From assembly GCA_018222805.1 (NCBI GenBank), contig JAAEZQ010000013.1, positions 39,025 through 103,024 of the forward strand: a stretch of 64,000 bases of DNA, given 5' to 3'. The DNA is from Vibrionaceae bacterium (lineage in GTDB: Bacteria > Pseudomonadota > Gammaproteobacteria > Enterobacterales > Vibrionaceae). The notes beneath the pieces were generated by a model. That model did no database searches. It saw only the letters and a program-made list of their open reading frames with translations, and was not told the DNA's origin. Positions 1 through 9,262 of this stretch are shown here, one piece after another; within the stretch, counting starts at the first letter, position 1, and each line of letters opens with the position of its first letter. The position numbers and the translations under genes were made by a program.

Positions 1-390
1 ATTATCCACCAATCCTTCGTAGCTCAGTCCAAGGCCGTAGTTTCCATATAAACCGATACCCAACGTCCATTTGTCGTTCACTTGCTGGCTATAAAATGCT
101 GAGCCCATAGGAACAAAACCAATCACGTTACCCGCATCACCCGCTAATGTATCCAGTTGTGCATCACCGTAAAGACTGATTAAGTGGCCTGAGAAAGATT
201 GACCAGAGACATTTGCCAAACCAGCTGGGTTCGCAGCCATAACAGACGCATCGTGGGCTCTTGCCGCCATCCCCGCCGAAGCCAGACCAACGTCGGTTGT
301 ATTCGTTTCGTATAAGTACAAACCAGCTGCTTGAGCCGTAGCGCATGTTAACAATGAGCCAGCCACGACGATTTTTGAAAGATTTTTCAT
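1..390 (-). CDS. OmpP1/FadL/TodX-family outer membrane porin, N-terminal part (gene runs off the window)
   Basis: The 130 visible residues begin with a signal peptide (about residues 1-23, ending TAQA-AG) followed by LYLYETNTTDVGLASAGMAA, the N-terminal plug-type sequence typical of FadL/OmpP1 transporters, then the AANPAGL motif that is near-universal in this family. These proteins are 14-stranded beta-barrels that pass long-chain fatty acids or other hydrophobic compounds through the outer membrane. The ATG at 390 is followed directly by the charged n-region of the signal peptide. The remainder of the barrel lies beyond position 1. The gene is in the same direction as the RND operon upstream, but 118 bases separate it from the pump gene, so co-transcription is uncertain. 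The substrate cannot be predicted. Confidence 0.88.
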   Translation of the reverse strand, partial: MKNLSKIVVAGSLLTCATAQAAGLYLYETNTTDVGLASAGMAARAHDASVMAANPAGLANVSGQSFSGHLISLYGDAQLDTLAGDAGNVIGFVPMGSAFYSQQVNDKWTLGIGLYGNYGLGLSYEGLVDN

Positions 391-508
391 ACTAAAACCT
401 ATTATTGTTGGGGGAACCCACGCTGCGACGCTGGTTGTATATCAATGAAAGGCATTGGCCAGTCGCACAGCATGGGGGTGTTGTGGAGTCAGTTAGTTGA
501 ACTGAGCG

Positions 509-3500
509 TTATTGCTCGCTCACCTCAAGTTCAGTGGGTTTCTTTCGCTTAAACTTTTCGCGCAGAGATTGCATCATCACGAAGAATACTGGCGTCAGTA
601 GCGTTCCTACGAACGTAGAGAGAATCATGCCGCCGAATACCGCAAAGCCAAGCGAGTGGCGAGATGCAGCACCTGCACCCGATGCAATCACCAGTGGGAA
701 TACACCCCAGATGAAGGCGAACGCGGTCATCTGTACCGCTCGGAAACGGATTCGGGCCGCCTCTTTCGCCGCATCAATGATGGATAAACCTTTTTCTTCT
801 CGCAAAACCTTGGCAAATTCCACAATCAGAATAGCTACTTTTGCGGACATACCAATCAAGATGACAATACCTATTTGCACATACAAATCGAACGACTGCC
901 CCATCAGTAACAACGTGCCCATCGCACCAAGAATTGCAACAGGCACCGCCATCATTACTGCGGCAGGAATAGTCCAACTTTCGTACTGAGCAACCAAGAA
1001 CAGGTACGTAAACAGCAAAGACAACGCAAACGCGATTGGCGCCATGTTGCCCGCTTTCATCTCTTGGTAAGTCATACCTGACCATTCGTACGAGTAGCCA
1101 CTTGGTAGCGATTGCGCTGCAAGCTTTTCAATTGCTTTTACAACGTCACCGGAGCTGTAACCTGGCGCTGGCGCTCCGTTCACAGTTGCAGAGCTGAACA
1201 TGTTGTAGTTCGACAAAGTATCAGGGCCGAAGATCGGTTCTACTTTCACCAAGGTCGCCAGTGAAACCATTTTCCCGGTGTTTGAACGAACATAGAGATG
1301 ACTGATGTCGTCGATGTTGTTACGGTACTGCTCTTCTGCCTGCACTTTCACTTGGTACGAACGACCAAACAAATTGAAGTCAGAGATGTATGCACCACCT
1401 AATTGCGCTTGCAGTGTGCTGAAGATTTCATTCAACGGTACTCCCATTGAAATCGCTTTATCGCGGTCAATATCGATATAACGTTGCGGAATGTTCGCAC
1501 GGAAAATCGAGAACGCACGCGCCACTTCAGGCAGTTGGTTGATTTGTGCAACGAAGTCTGCTGTGGTTTTAGCAAGTTCTTGTGGCGAACGACCTAAGTT
1601 ATCCTGGAGAACAAGGTTAAAGCCATCGACCGCCCCCATCCCTTTTATAGCCGGCGTCGCGAAAACGAACGAAGCTGCATCTGGCGTCGAGTTAAGCAAT
1701 TGGTTGACTTTGTTCATCAACGCACGTTGGTGCAACTCAGGCTCTTTACGATCACTCCAGTTATCCAGTTTAATAATCAACATGCCCGAGTTTGGAATCG
1801 AGGCCATGTTGATAACCGAGAAGCCTGCTACAGAAACCACGTTCTCCACACCGTCCATCTGTTTTAGCTCGTCAACGTACTTCTTCATGAGAGGCGCAGT
1901 ACGCTGTAACGCAGCCGCATCAGGCAAGCGCATTTCCACCATGAACACGCCTTTATCTTCGTTCGGTACGAAAGAAGAAGGTACGGTCATGAAAGCAAAC
2001 GCAAGCACAGCGATAAGCGCACCATACACACCGATACTCAGTACAATGCGACGGCTCAAGAAGCCCACTAAATCTTGGTATTTAAGCGTGATTGCTTCAA
2101 AACCTCGGTTGAAAGCACGCAAAGGCGCAATGGGTTGCGAGTGAGTTGATTTCAGCATCAGTGCACAAAGCGCTGGGGTTAACGTCAACGCATTAATCGC
2201 AGAGATCAAAACCGATACACAGATGGTCACCGCAAACTGGTTGAACATTCGACCAGAAATTCCCGGCAATAACGCAACAGGTACGAATACCGCCAGCAGA
2301 ATCAACGTCGTTGCTAATACTGGCCCCGTCACTTCTTTCATCGCTTGAATAGTGGCAGGAATCGGCTCTAAATGCTCTTCATGGATGACCCGCTCCACGT
2401 TCTCAACCACAATGATCGCATCGTCCACCACAATACCGATGGCGAGGATCAAACCAAACAGCGAGATGGTGTTAATGGTCATGCCCATGACGCCCATGAT
2501 TGCGAATGTCGCAATGATAGAAACCGGAATCGCCAAGGTTGGAATAATGGTCGCACGCCAGTTCTGCAAGAAGACGTACACAACGAAGGTTACAAGAAGT
2601 ACTGCAATAACCAGCGTCTCGTATACTTCATCTATCGATGTCTCAACGTATTCAGTCGAGTCATACGCGATATCGTAGACTAAATCATCTGGGAATGATT
2701 TCTCGTATTCTTTCATGGCGTCTTTCACGCGTTCCATAACGTCGAGTGCGTTCGCCGTCGGCAACTGGTACAAAGCTAAAACGGCGGCTGGCTCGTTGTT
2801 CATACGACCATCAGCTTCGTAACCTTGCGCGCCCACCTCAACACGGGCCACATCTTTCAAGCGAATCAAAGAGCCTTTCTTGCTCGAGCGGATGATGATG
2901 TTCTCGAACTCTTCAGCAGAGGTGAGTCGGCCTTTGGTTTGCAGAACATACTGATATTGTTGATCACCTGGTGCTGGCATACCACCGATCTTACCCGCCG
3001 CAACTTGGATGTTCTGCGTTTTAATCGCGCCGATGACATCACTAGCAGCAAGCTTCAACGTCGCCAATTTATTTGGGTTCAACCAAATACGCATTGAGTA
3101 GTCTTTCTTACCTAGTAAGGTAATGTCGCTCATACCTTCAATACGCTTTAGACGCTCAACAATGTTGAGATCCGAGTAGTTGGATAGGTAAATGCTGTCG
3201 TACGACTGTTTCGGAGAACGCAGTGTGATAACACCTAGCATGTCGGAAGACTTCTTCTTAACCGTCACACCAATTTGGTTTACTTCTTGTGGTAAAGACG
3301 AGGTTGCCTGCGCTACCAAGTTGTTTACGCGCACTTGGGCCATCTCGCCATCGGCTCCTACTCGAAAGTAGATTCGTAACGTGTATGAACCATCATTGCC
3401 AATCACTGAAGACATATAAATCATATCTTCAACGCCGTTAACTTTAGCTTCAATTGGTTGTGCTACGGTTTTTTTTACCACATCGGCGTTTGCACCCGGA

Positions 3501-3649
3501 TACATGGTGCTCACAGTGATAACCGTTGGGGATATTTGAGGATACTCTGAAATTGGCAATACTTTTAAGGCAATCAAACCCATCAATGTCATTGCTAATG
3601 AGATCACCAACGCAAATTTTGGCCGGTAAATAAAGAACTTACTTAACAT
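509..3649 (-). CDS. RND-family multidrug efflux pump inner membrane subunit (HAE1/AcrB type)
   Basis: This 1046-residue protein has the normal length of an HAE1 pump. The N-terminus (LSKFFIYRPKFALVISLAM) is the first membrane helix, and ETLVIAVLLVTFVVYVFLQN begins the TM2-6 block. TM4 carries the proton-relay pair in GIVVDDAIIVVENVER, and TM10 carries the partner lysine in GMSAKVAILIVEFAK. Two large periplasmic porter loops lie between helices as in AcrB. It would form the trimeric proton-driven inner membrane part of a tripartite pump. It follows the adaptor gene by about 10 bases, so both are in one operon read leftward. No TolC gene is present, so a TolC encoded elsewhere is presumably used. 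Substrate range is unknown; vibrios carry many such pumps. Confidence 0.95.
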   Translation of the reverse strand: MLSKFFIYRPKFALVISLAMTLMGLIALKVLPISEYPQISPTVITVSTMYPGANADVVKKTVAQPIEAKVNGVEDMIYMSSVIGNDGSYTLRIYFRVGADGEMAQVRVNNLVAQATSSLPQEVNQIGVTVKKKSSDMLGVITLRSPKQSYDSIYLSNYSDLNIVERLKRIEGMSDITLLGKKDYSMRIWLNPNKLATLKLAASDVIGAIKTQNIQVAAGKIGGMPAPGDQQYQYVLQTKGRLTSAEEFENIIIRSSKKGSLIRLKDVARVEVGAQGYEADGRMNNEPAAVLALYQLPTANALDVMERVKDAMKEYEKSFPDDLVYDIAYDSTEYVETSIDEVYETLVIAVLLVTFVVYVFLQNWRATIIPTLAIPVSIIATFAIMGVMGMTINTISLFGLILAIGIVVDDAIIVVENVERVIHEEHLEPIPATIQAMKEVTGPVLATTLILLAVFVPVALLPGISGRMFNQFAVTICVSVLISAINALTLTPALCALMLKSTHSQPIAPLRAFNRGFEAITLKYQDLVGFLSRRIVLSIGVYGALIAVLAFAFMTVPSSFVPNEDKGVFMVEMRLPDAAALQRTAPLMKKYVDELKQMDGVENVVSVAGFSVINMASIPNSGMLIIKLDNWSDRKEPELHQRALMNKVNQLLNSTPDAASFVFATPAIKGMGAVDGFNLVLQDNLGRSPQELAKTTADFVAQINQLPEVARAFSIFRANIPQRYIDIDRDKAISMGVPLNEIFSTLQAQLGGAYISDFNLFGRSYQVKVQAEEQYRNNIDDISHLYVRSNTGKMVSLATLVKVEPIFGPDTLSNYNMFSSATVNGAPAPGYSSGDVVKAIEKLAAQSLPSGYSYEWSGMTYQEMKAGNMAPIAFALSLLFTYLFLVAQYESWTIPAAVMMAVPVAILGAMGTLLLMGQSFDLYVQIGIVILIGMSAKVAILIVEFAKVLREEKGLSIIDAAKEAARIRFRAVQMTAFAFIWGVFPLVIASGAGAASRHSLGFAVFGGMILSTFVGTLLTPVFFVMMQSLREKFKRKKPTELEVSEQ

Positions 3650-3659
3650 TAGTGCTCAC

Positions 3660-4802
3660 CTAGCCTTGTTCAGGGATTTGTTCAACGTCTTGTACAGTAA
3701 TGCCCGGACGAACTTTTTGTAGACCATTAACGATGACTTTTTCGTTGGCTGACAGGCCAGAAAGCACAGCACGGTTGACTCCATAACTCTGACCTAACTC
3801 AATATTACGACGCGATACCACATGATCATCATTCACAATCATGACATAGTCGCCGGCCTGATCTTGCTGAACAGCAGAAGAAGGAATCAATAAACCGTCA
3901 ATGGTTTGATTAAGAAGCTTGATAGTTAAATTGCCGTATTCACCTGGCATTAAAGAGTAATTTGGATTAGCGAACTGCGCCTCAGCTTGTATCGAACCTG
4001 TCTCAAGATCAATTTTGTTTCCAACTGCGTAGATTTTACCTTCCTCGGGATAAATCGTTCCATCTGAGAGAGTTAGCGTTACACCCACATCAAGTTTGTC
4101 ATCGTTACGGTGTGCCACATCAATCGCATTTCTAATTCGACGATAAAGTTTTTCATCGACATCAAAATCAAATCGTATTGGATCAATTTGGGTAATAGAA
4201 ACCAGCGGCACCAATTGGACTTTGGAAATACGATCACCAACACGATAATTGTTAAAACCTACACGTCCAGAAAATGGCGCTTTAACCGAAGTGTACTCTA
4301 AATCAAGTTTTGTCGATGTCAGTGTCGCTTTAGCTTCCTCTACGGATGCGATAGCACTCGAATACTCAGCAATTGCATCATCATATTGCTGCTCACTAAT
4401 ACTTTTATCTTTGATTAGCTTCTTAACACGTTCCGCATTCCTCTGAGCTTGTGCTAGCTGAGCTCTAGCTTTGTCTAATGACGCTTTTGCGTACGCTAAT
4501 GCAGCCTTGTAAGGTCGATCATCAATTTCAAATAACAACTGTCCCTTTTCGACCATATCTCCGTCTTTGAAATGGATAGCAGTCAGTTCACCTCCGACTC
4601 GAGGCATAATATCGACATCGTTTTCTGCAACAGTTCTACCTATAAAAGTGTGATAAGGATGTATTTTTGTTTTTGTTAAGGTAACGGTATTAACTGAAGG
4701 GAGCTGAGGAGCTTTTGAACTAGAATCATTAGTATTGCATCCAGAGATAAGCACAGAAGATATCGCAATAGAAACTAAAGCACTTGTATATTTAACTTTC
4801 AT
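3660..4802 (-). CDS. RND efflux periplasmic adaptor lipoprotein (membrane fusion protein)
   Basis: The 380-residue protein starts with a lipoprotein signal whose lipobox is LISGC (Cys near residue 22), so it is probably anchored to the inner membrane. It has the ordered adaptor architecture: a lipoyl half-motif (PRVGGELTAIHFKDGDMVEKGQ, about 68-90), an alpha-helical hairpin rich in Ala, Lys and Gln (about 100-165), the second lipoyl half (VKAPFSGRVGFNNYRVGDRI), then beta-barrel and membrane-proximal domains. It would join the downstream RND pump to an outer membrane channel. The gene lies between the barrel protein gene (gap about 90 bases) and the pump gene (gap about 10 bases), all in one direction. 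Confidence 0.94.
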   Translation of the reverse strand: MKVKYTSALVSIAISSVLISGCNTNDSSSKAPQLPSVNTVTLTKTKIHPYHTFIGRTVAENDVDIMPRVGGELTAIHFKDGDMVEKGQLLFEIDDRPYKAALAYAKASLDKARAQLAQAQRNAERVKKLIKDKSISEQQYDDAIAEYSSAIASVEEAKATLTSTKLDLEYTSVKAPFSGRVGFNNYRVGDRISKVQLVPLVSITQIDPIRFDFDVDEKLYRRIRNAIDVAHRNDDKLDVGVTLTLSDGTIYPEEGKIYAVGNKIDLETGSIQAEAQFANPNYSLMPGEYGNLTIKLLNQTIDGLLIPSSAVQQDQAGDYVMIVNDDHVVSRRNIELGQSYGVNRAVLSGLSANEKVIVNGLQKVRPGITVQDVEQIPEQG

Positions 4803-4891
4803 AATAAGCCTACTTTATTAAGAAAGTGCCCAAAATTAGCCAATTAATAACTAGAAAAAGCACACTTTCTTGTCTAGAAAAAACAGAGAAA

Positions 4892-5689
4892 TCAGAATTG
4901 GTAGTTAAATTCAACGCGATGATCACCATCACCGAAATTAGTATGTTCATTCCAGTTTGCGAAGTAACGAATATTAGTGCGAGGGTTGAGCTGATAAGAC
5001 AGTGCAAATTCATGCGTTAAAATATTATCATCGCCAGCATAGTACTCTGATTTATAATCACTCGAGCCAGACAAGGTGTGCATGTACATTGGGTTATAGT
5101 TAATCCAAATTTTGTCTGTCAACTCAACTTTAGAGTACATACCAATGACAGTGAATGTCCCCGGTATTTCATAGCCTTTATTGTCACCACTGTAATCATT
5201 AGCAACCGTGACACCAGCACCAGCCAAAGGAAACACTTGGAATACCCCAAGTTTTGGCAGCGCTTTAATAAAGCTATAAGACAAATCTAATCTATCATTG
5301 TCGATGTCATAATTAACATCTAACTGACGCCCTAATCCTTTTGCTACTTCCACTTGGAAATTACGTAAACGAAGCGAATCAATGCTGTCATCCACATTAC
5401 CGTACAGTGGATCGTCGTTGTCACGAATACCCAAAACGTCTCCCGCAACACCTTTCATTTCTATGATGTTCATTGCCATCGTGCCAGGTTGGCTAGACTG
5501 GTAAGTTTGACCAATTTTGATGTTCATACCTTTATCGGTAATACCAAAACCAGCTTGTGTATAGACAGCAAGCGGATCAGACATATCCTGTAACTCTTCG
5601 CCGCTATTTTGAGTTGTCTGAGCAAAAGCCGAAGACATAAACTGAAGAGCAGCTGCCGTTATAACAACGGTAGGTTTAATTAGATTCAT
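4892..5689 (-). CDS. predicted outer membrane beta-barrel protein heading the RND operon
   Basis: I do not recognise a named family. The 265 residues begin with a clear signal peptide (MNLIKPTVVITAAALQFMSSAFA-QTTQ) and end in ...HRVEFNYQF, with the aromatic C-terminal residue and alternating hydrophobic pattern of proteins inserted by the Bam complex. The mature part shows repeated amphipathic strands, for example LRLRNFQVEVAKGL and EFALSYQLNPRTNIRYFANW. It lacks the long helical hairpins of TolC, so it is not a conventional outer membrane factor. It is the first gene of a leftward set with the adaptor and RND pump, which suggests a link to that pump or to the same stress signal. Function is not assigned. 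Confidence 0.7.
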   Translation of the reverse strand: MNLIKPTVVITAAALQFMSSAFAQTTQNSGEELQDMSDPLAVYTQAGFGITDKGMNIKIGQTYQSSQPGTMAMNIIEMKGVAGDVLGIRDNDDPLYGNVDDSIDSLRLRNFQVEVAKGLGRQLDVNYDIDNDRLDLSYSFIKALPKLGVFQVFPLAGAGVTVANDYSGDNKGYEIPGTFTVIGMYSKVELTDKIWINYNPMYMHTLSGSSDYKSEYYAGDDNILTHEFALSYQLNPRTNIRYFANWNEHTNFGDGDHRVEFNYQF

Positions 5690-6443
5690 GAGACTGTAAC
5701 CATTTTAATGAATATTAAATCGTTCACGTCTTTAGGCCATTAAAAGTAGAAAAACCGAGCTGTAAAAAGATAAAAATAGCCTCAGACAATTAAAAATGAC
5801 TAAACATCAGACGTATAAATTAAAATAAAGGATGACGTGATATCTGTTCAATCAGACTGAGTTATATCTTATATAAACCGAGCTTTGGCATACTTATTAA
5901 TAACGCATGCAAGAACAATTATTTAACATAATAACACCCTGTAAAAAGATTTTTTAATCAGAAAACTTCATCAGTATAGGATGGATAAATAAGAGGTACT
6001 TCCCTTGATAATCTTGCCTATATTACCACTGCTACTATGCATGGAGCATTAATTAGCAAGAAGACTGATTTATAGGTCATGTCTTATAAAACTATTGTAA
6101 AATAACTGTGCCACTCTCTAGCTAGCTTTCAATTGTTACTTATTAGTTAAGAGAACACACAACAGCAAACATCAACTTCTGTCTCAATATTTATACACGT
6201 CACTGTATTCAAAACCATCGAACCACAATCTTTGTGAATAAACACAGGCTAAGCGATGTTCTTGTGGGGGAGCTTATAGATCAGAAGCACCTAAAATTAA
6301 TGCGTAATTCGCACTACGGAACCACTCCAACTTATTACTTTTATTGAGGTTTATTTGCACCTTTAGCTAGTTTCGAGATCTTGTCGACACAATTTTTTGT
6401 CAAGCCATACTATGCTTAGAGTGAATATAATCCACTTAAGGGC
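5690..6443. other. AT-rich intergenic region between the efflux operon and uspA-like gene
   Basis: About 750 bases with no credible open frame on either strand. It must contain the leftward promoter of the RND operon and the rightward promoter of the universal stress gene. The sequence is very AT-rich around 5740-5950. I saw no convincing operator, riboswitch or repeat. Confidence 0.5.
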
Positions 6444-6449
6444 GTGGTT

Positions 6450-6875
6450 ATGAAATACAAACATATTCTTGTTGCACTGGAACTTGCTGATGAGAGCACT
6501 GTGCTGATTGATAGAGCAGTAGAAATGGCAAACTACCTCGACTCCGATATCTCTTTTATCCATGTAGATGGTACTCATGGTGAAATCTATCGAGAGCTCG
6601 TGGATATCAAAGAAAACCCAGATCAAAGACCGTTGAATGAGCACTCTATGGAATGTTTAAAAACGTTTAGTGAATACATGGACTATCCACTTAAGCATTT
6701 CTTTGTGGGTACAGGTGACTTGGCCGACAAACTAGAGACAACCATCAAAGAGCAAGAAGTCGACCTTCTGATTTGTGGCCACCATCAGGATCTATGGAGC
6801 AAGCTTATCTCCTACTCAAGACACTTAATTAATAAGTCTCCGGTCGACATTCTGGTTGTGCCAATTCACGACTAA
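6450..6875 (+). CDS. universal stress protein, UspA family
   Basis: The 141-residue product MKYKHILVALELADESTVLIDRAVEMA has the Usp N-terminal strand followed by the helix carrying conserved acidic residues, and ends with DLLICGHHQDLWSKLISYSRHLINKSPVDILVVP, the usual region around the nucleotide-binding G-x2-G-x9-G(S/T) loop. Here the loop is altered (GHHQDLWSKL) as in UspA rather than ATP-binding UspFG types. I chose ATG 6450 over the GTG at 6444 because an AAGGG Shine-Dalgarno sits at a good distance from 6450. The protein would be a cytoplasmic stress-survival factor. It is monocistronic, with its own terminator at 6921. Confidence 0.88.
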   Translation: MKYKHILVALELADESTVLIDRAVEMANYLDSDISFIHVDGTHGEIYRELVDIKENPDQRPLNEHSMECLKTFSEYMDYPLKHFFVGTGDLADKLETTIKEQEVDLLICGHHQDLWSKLISYSRHLINKSPVDILVVPIHD

Positions 6876-6920
6876 GCTTATCTAAAGAAGCACAAACAAG
6901 CGCTATGCATAAAATAAAAG

Positions 6921-6947
6921 CCAGTAGTTAATCGCTACTGGTTTTTT
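6921..6947 (+). terminator. intrinsic terminator of the universal stress gene
   Basis: Arms CCAGTAG (6921-6927) and CTACTGG (6935-6941) enclose a 7-base loop and are followed by TTTTTT. It lies 45 bases after the usp stop codon. Confidence 0.85.
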
Positions 6948-6973
6948 AGTTTGATGCTGGTGCTGCTATCTCA

Positions 6974-7188
6974 ATGTTTCTGAATCTAAGATTACTTATT
7001 TTGCTCGATAAGGTCGCACAGCCTCAGTTCGAAACTCAATCTAATGAACGAGAAGTCGACACGATTGAAGAGAAAGATACCGTGATCACTGTGGGGATTG
7101 GGCACAGCCATCGAAAGAATATGCGGAAAACTTTGATAGCGAGAACGTTCACGAGCTACATTTACTAAAAGAAGAATCTAAATAAACT
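6974..7188 (+). pseudogene. possible frameshifted small gene remnant
   Basis: An open frame from ATG 6974 reads well up to ...EEKDTVITVG at about 7095, then becomes unlike protein. The reading frame one base over continues naturally as DWAQPSKEYAENFDSENVHE and stops at about 7188. The switch falls in a GGGG run; one extra G would restore a single frame. This is what a recent single-base deletion looks like, though chance is possible for so short a stretch. I recognise no family. A strong bidirectional terminator follows at 7204. Confidence 0.35.
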
Positions 7189-7203
7189 CGAAGGATAACG
7201 ATA

Positions 7204-7230
7204 AAAACCTCCCTACTGCAGGGAGGTTTT
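7204..7230. terminator. bidirectional intrinsic terminator
   Basis: A perfect 11-base inverted repeat, AAAACCTCCCT (7204-7214) and AGGGAGGTTTT (7220-7230), with loop ACTGC. The flanking A and T runs let it work on both strands. It can end the leftward gene at 7272 and anything read from the left. Confidence 0.85.
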
Positions 7231-7271
7231 AAATATTTAGAACACCACTACACGCTTACTAGTAGAGCAAA

Positions 7272-7565
7272 TTACATAAGATCATTCATTAAAGTCTCAT
7301 ATTCTTCACTCGCTTCCTCAACTAAATGAGAAAGCTCTTTAGCATCGGAAACCGCAAGCTTGAACTGCCAAGGAGCCGCATTTTCTTTACCACAAATACA
7401 CGTCTCGTTCCCACGGTTTTCAAAAGACAAATCGTCGAACGCCGTCGAGTGACACTGTTGAAGTTCGACGATCTCGACTTTTAATTTACCGACAGGGTTT
7501 ACTTCGACATGCGCGTGTAAATCCGGGCGTCTAGATAAACAATAGTCTCGATGAATTGCAATCAT
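7272..7565 (-). CDS. conserved small protein of unknown function with a CICGK motif
   Basis: The 97-residue protein has no signal peptide or membrane segment. It reads as a small mixed alpha/beta domain with alternating strands (LHAHVEVNPVGKLKVEIVEL) and an acidic C-terminal helix (SHLVEEASEEYETLMNDLM). A CxC pair in ETCICGKENA could bind metal or be redox active. An AAGGAG Shine-Dalgarno precedes ATG 7565, so it is very likely translated. I recognise no named family. It is monocistronic, with a terminator at 7204-7230. Confidence 0.65.
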   Translation of the reverse strand: MIAIHRDYCLSRRPDLHAHVEVNPVGKLKVEIVELQQCHSTAFDDLSFENRGNETCICGKENAAPWQFKLAVSDAKELSHLVEEASEEYETLMNDLM

Positions 7566-7909
7566 AGCCGTCTCCTTGTGCCTGCCAATTCAACAATAAT
7601 TGTAGTTGAGCTTCTGTGACAGAGAGGTGAAATAATAGTTAAGATTGATCTGTCTCATCAGATGAATCAAATCTTCTCATAAACAAAGAAATCGGCATGA
7701 AACTCTCCCGATACACGGCAGAGTGACGCAAAAGGTAAGCATCGCCTGCAACGGTCTGCGACTTTACTAGCAAGAGCGATAAGACGATTGCTTTCTTAGG
7801 TTCATTAGGTAAGAACCCCCAAACAACGGTACTATTCTCCTGAGAAGTAATACCCCTTACGGAGCTTGTTTAACGTCTTGATAACTAGACGTTAAACAAG
7901 CGAAAATCA
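7566..7909. other. intergenic region with a 14-base perfect inverted repeat
   Basis: No credible gene. The notable element is GCTTGTTTAACGTC (7864-7877) and its exact complement at 7888-7901, with a 10-base loop. It starts 9 bases after the stop codon of the leftward GH13 gene and is probably its transcript end. There is no good U-run after the stem in the leftward direction, so it may instead be a mRNA-stabilising or Rho-dependent structure. Confidence 0.55.
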
Positions 7910-9262
7910 CTACAACTGAGCTAAGAGTAGCATCGAAGATTTAGCTGGTACTTTTATCTCCTTGTTAGATGGGATTGATGTCCCCGTCATCATATCTATC
8001 CAGCTCCCCTCTTTTGCAAGCGACAAAGACTGTGGACGACACGATTTATTAAGGATCACAATACCCTTGTCACCCCGCTCTAACACCAACATGTCGTCGT
8101 TACCTTCTAGGGCTACCATAGGTTGACCATGAACCGCATTATGGAACTTAATCATGGTGGACATCCGAGGATCACGCCATGCCTCTTTCCATCTTGGTTT
8201 ACCATTTCGGCCTTTAATGCCACTAGTGTCTAAGTCGGTGTAAATCAAAGGCACACCGCCATCCCGACCCAATATATACGCGTACGCCAGCCATTCATCT
8301 TCTTCGTCCATAACCAAGTCGAGGAATACATCGTTATTAGGAATGTCGTGCGTCACAACAAAAGTGATGGCTCGACCCGGTGACAGTGCCTGCCCGAAGC
8401 AGTACGGGTCGATCAACGACTTAAAACTGCCCGTTTTAGAAAACGCTTTAAATATGGTGGTAAACAACGGGAAGTCATAGGCACCTAAACGAGTTTCTTG
8501 TAAATATGGCTCAAGAAACAACTGATACTCTTCTACTGTCGCCCCGCCATCTGTAATGATCTCGCCAAAAATGTGTACATCTCGGGTAATATCATCGGTC
8601 CAGACAAGCTTAAGGTGCTCGAGGGTCATATGCTTAGCCGCATCAATACGAAACCCTTTCACACCAATCTTTTTCAGTGCTTTTAAATAGGCTCGTTGCT
8701 GCTCAACAACATGGTCACACACTTTTAGAGTCGGCAAACCTGGATCTGCGGGTCCACCAGTAATTCGGCCGTTTTGTACTTGCCATTTGTCTTTCCAGTT
8801 TTTAATGCCAAATGCTTTCGCAAAATCCTCTTCGGTAAAAAGCGGCTCAGATAAATCACCAAATAGCTTGAGCGCTTGGTACTTTTCTGGGTTCTTTTGG
8901 TATTCATCTAAAATTTCTTTACTTGGGTATTGCAGATCTTGGCGCATATGCGCTTCGTTCGCCATATGGTTAAAGACAACGTCTGCATACACGAGCACGC
9001 CAAAACGTTCCAGCACCTGAACCATATGGATAAAGTCTTGAGTGTCACCGAGGGCATTGTCGATAACACGGTAATCTTGCGGCTGATAACGCTGCCACCA
9101 ACGTTCATCGTTGGCACTTTTCATTGGTGGAGAGACCAGAACAGAACCATAGCCTAGCTCGTGGATCTCTTTTGCACGTCGGGCAATGTCAGCATACTTC
9201 CAATCAAAAGCATGCAGAATTACATTTGCACCAGCTGATTGTATTTCCTGTAAGCCACTCAT
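7910..9262 (-). CDS. alpha-amylase family (GH13) glycoside hydrolase, cytoplasmic
   Basis: The 450-residue product carries all four GH13 regions: DVVFNH (about 94-99), GFRIDAAKH with nucleophile Asp207, IFGEI with acid/base Glu234, and FVVTHDIPNND with the transition-state His-Asp (305-306). No signal peptide is present, so it should act on intracellular malto-oligosaccharides or glycogen rather than on external starch. I start at ATG 9262 because AGGAGA lies 8 bases before it; an earlier in-frame start (9286) lacks a ribosome site. The C-terminal domain is the short all-beta domain of alpha-amylases. Exact bond specificity cannot be read from sequence. It stands alone, with divergent maltose-type boxes possible upstream. 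Confidence 0.9.
   Translation of the reverse strand: MSGLQEIQSAGANVILHAFDWKYADIARRAKEIHELGYGSVLVSPPMKSANDERWWQRYQPQDYRVIDNALGDTQDFIHMVQVLERFGVLVYADVVFNHMANEAHMRQDLQYPSKEILDEYQKNPEKYQALKLFGDLSEPLFTEEDFAKAFGIKNWKDKWQVQNGRITGGPADPGLPTLKVCDHVVEQQRAYLKALKKIGVKGFRIDAAKHMTLEHLKLVWTDDITRDVHIFGEIITDGGATVEEYQLFLEPYLQETRLGAYDFPLFTTIFKAFSKTGSFKSLIDPYCFGQALSPGRAITFVVTHDIPNNDVFLDLVMDEEDEWLAYAYILGRDGGVPLIYTDLDTSGIKGRNGKPRWKEAWRDPRMSTMIKFHNAVHGQPMVALEGNDDMLVLERGDKGIVILNKSCRPQSLSLAKEGSWIDMMTGTSIPSNKEIKVPAKSSMLLLAQL

Noticed and set aside
1491..2144. 217-codon frame opposite the RND pump
   Set aside because: Antisense shadow of a strongly conserved gene, Ser/Thr/Ala-rich translation.
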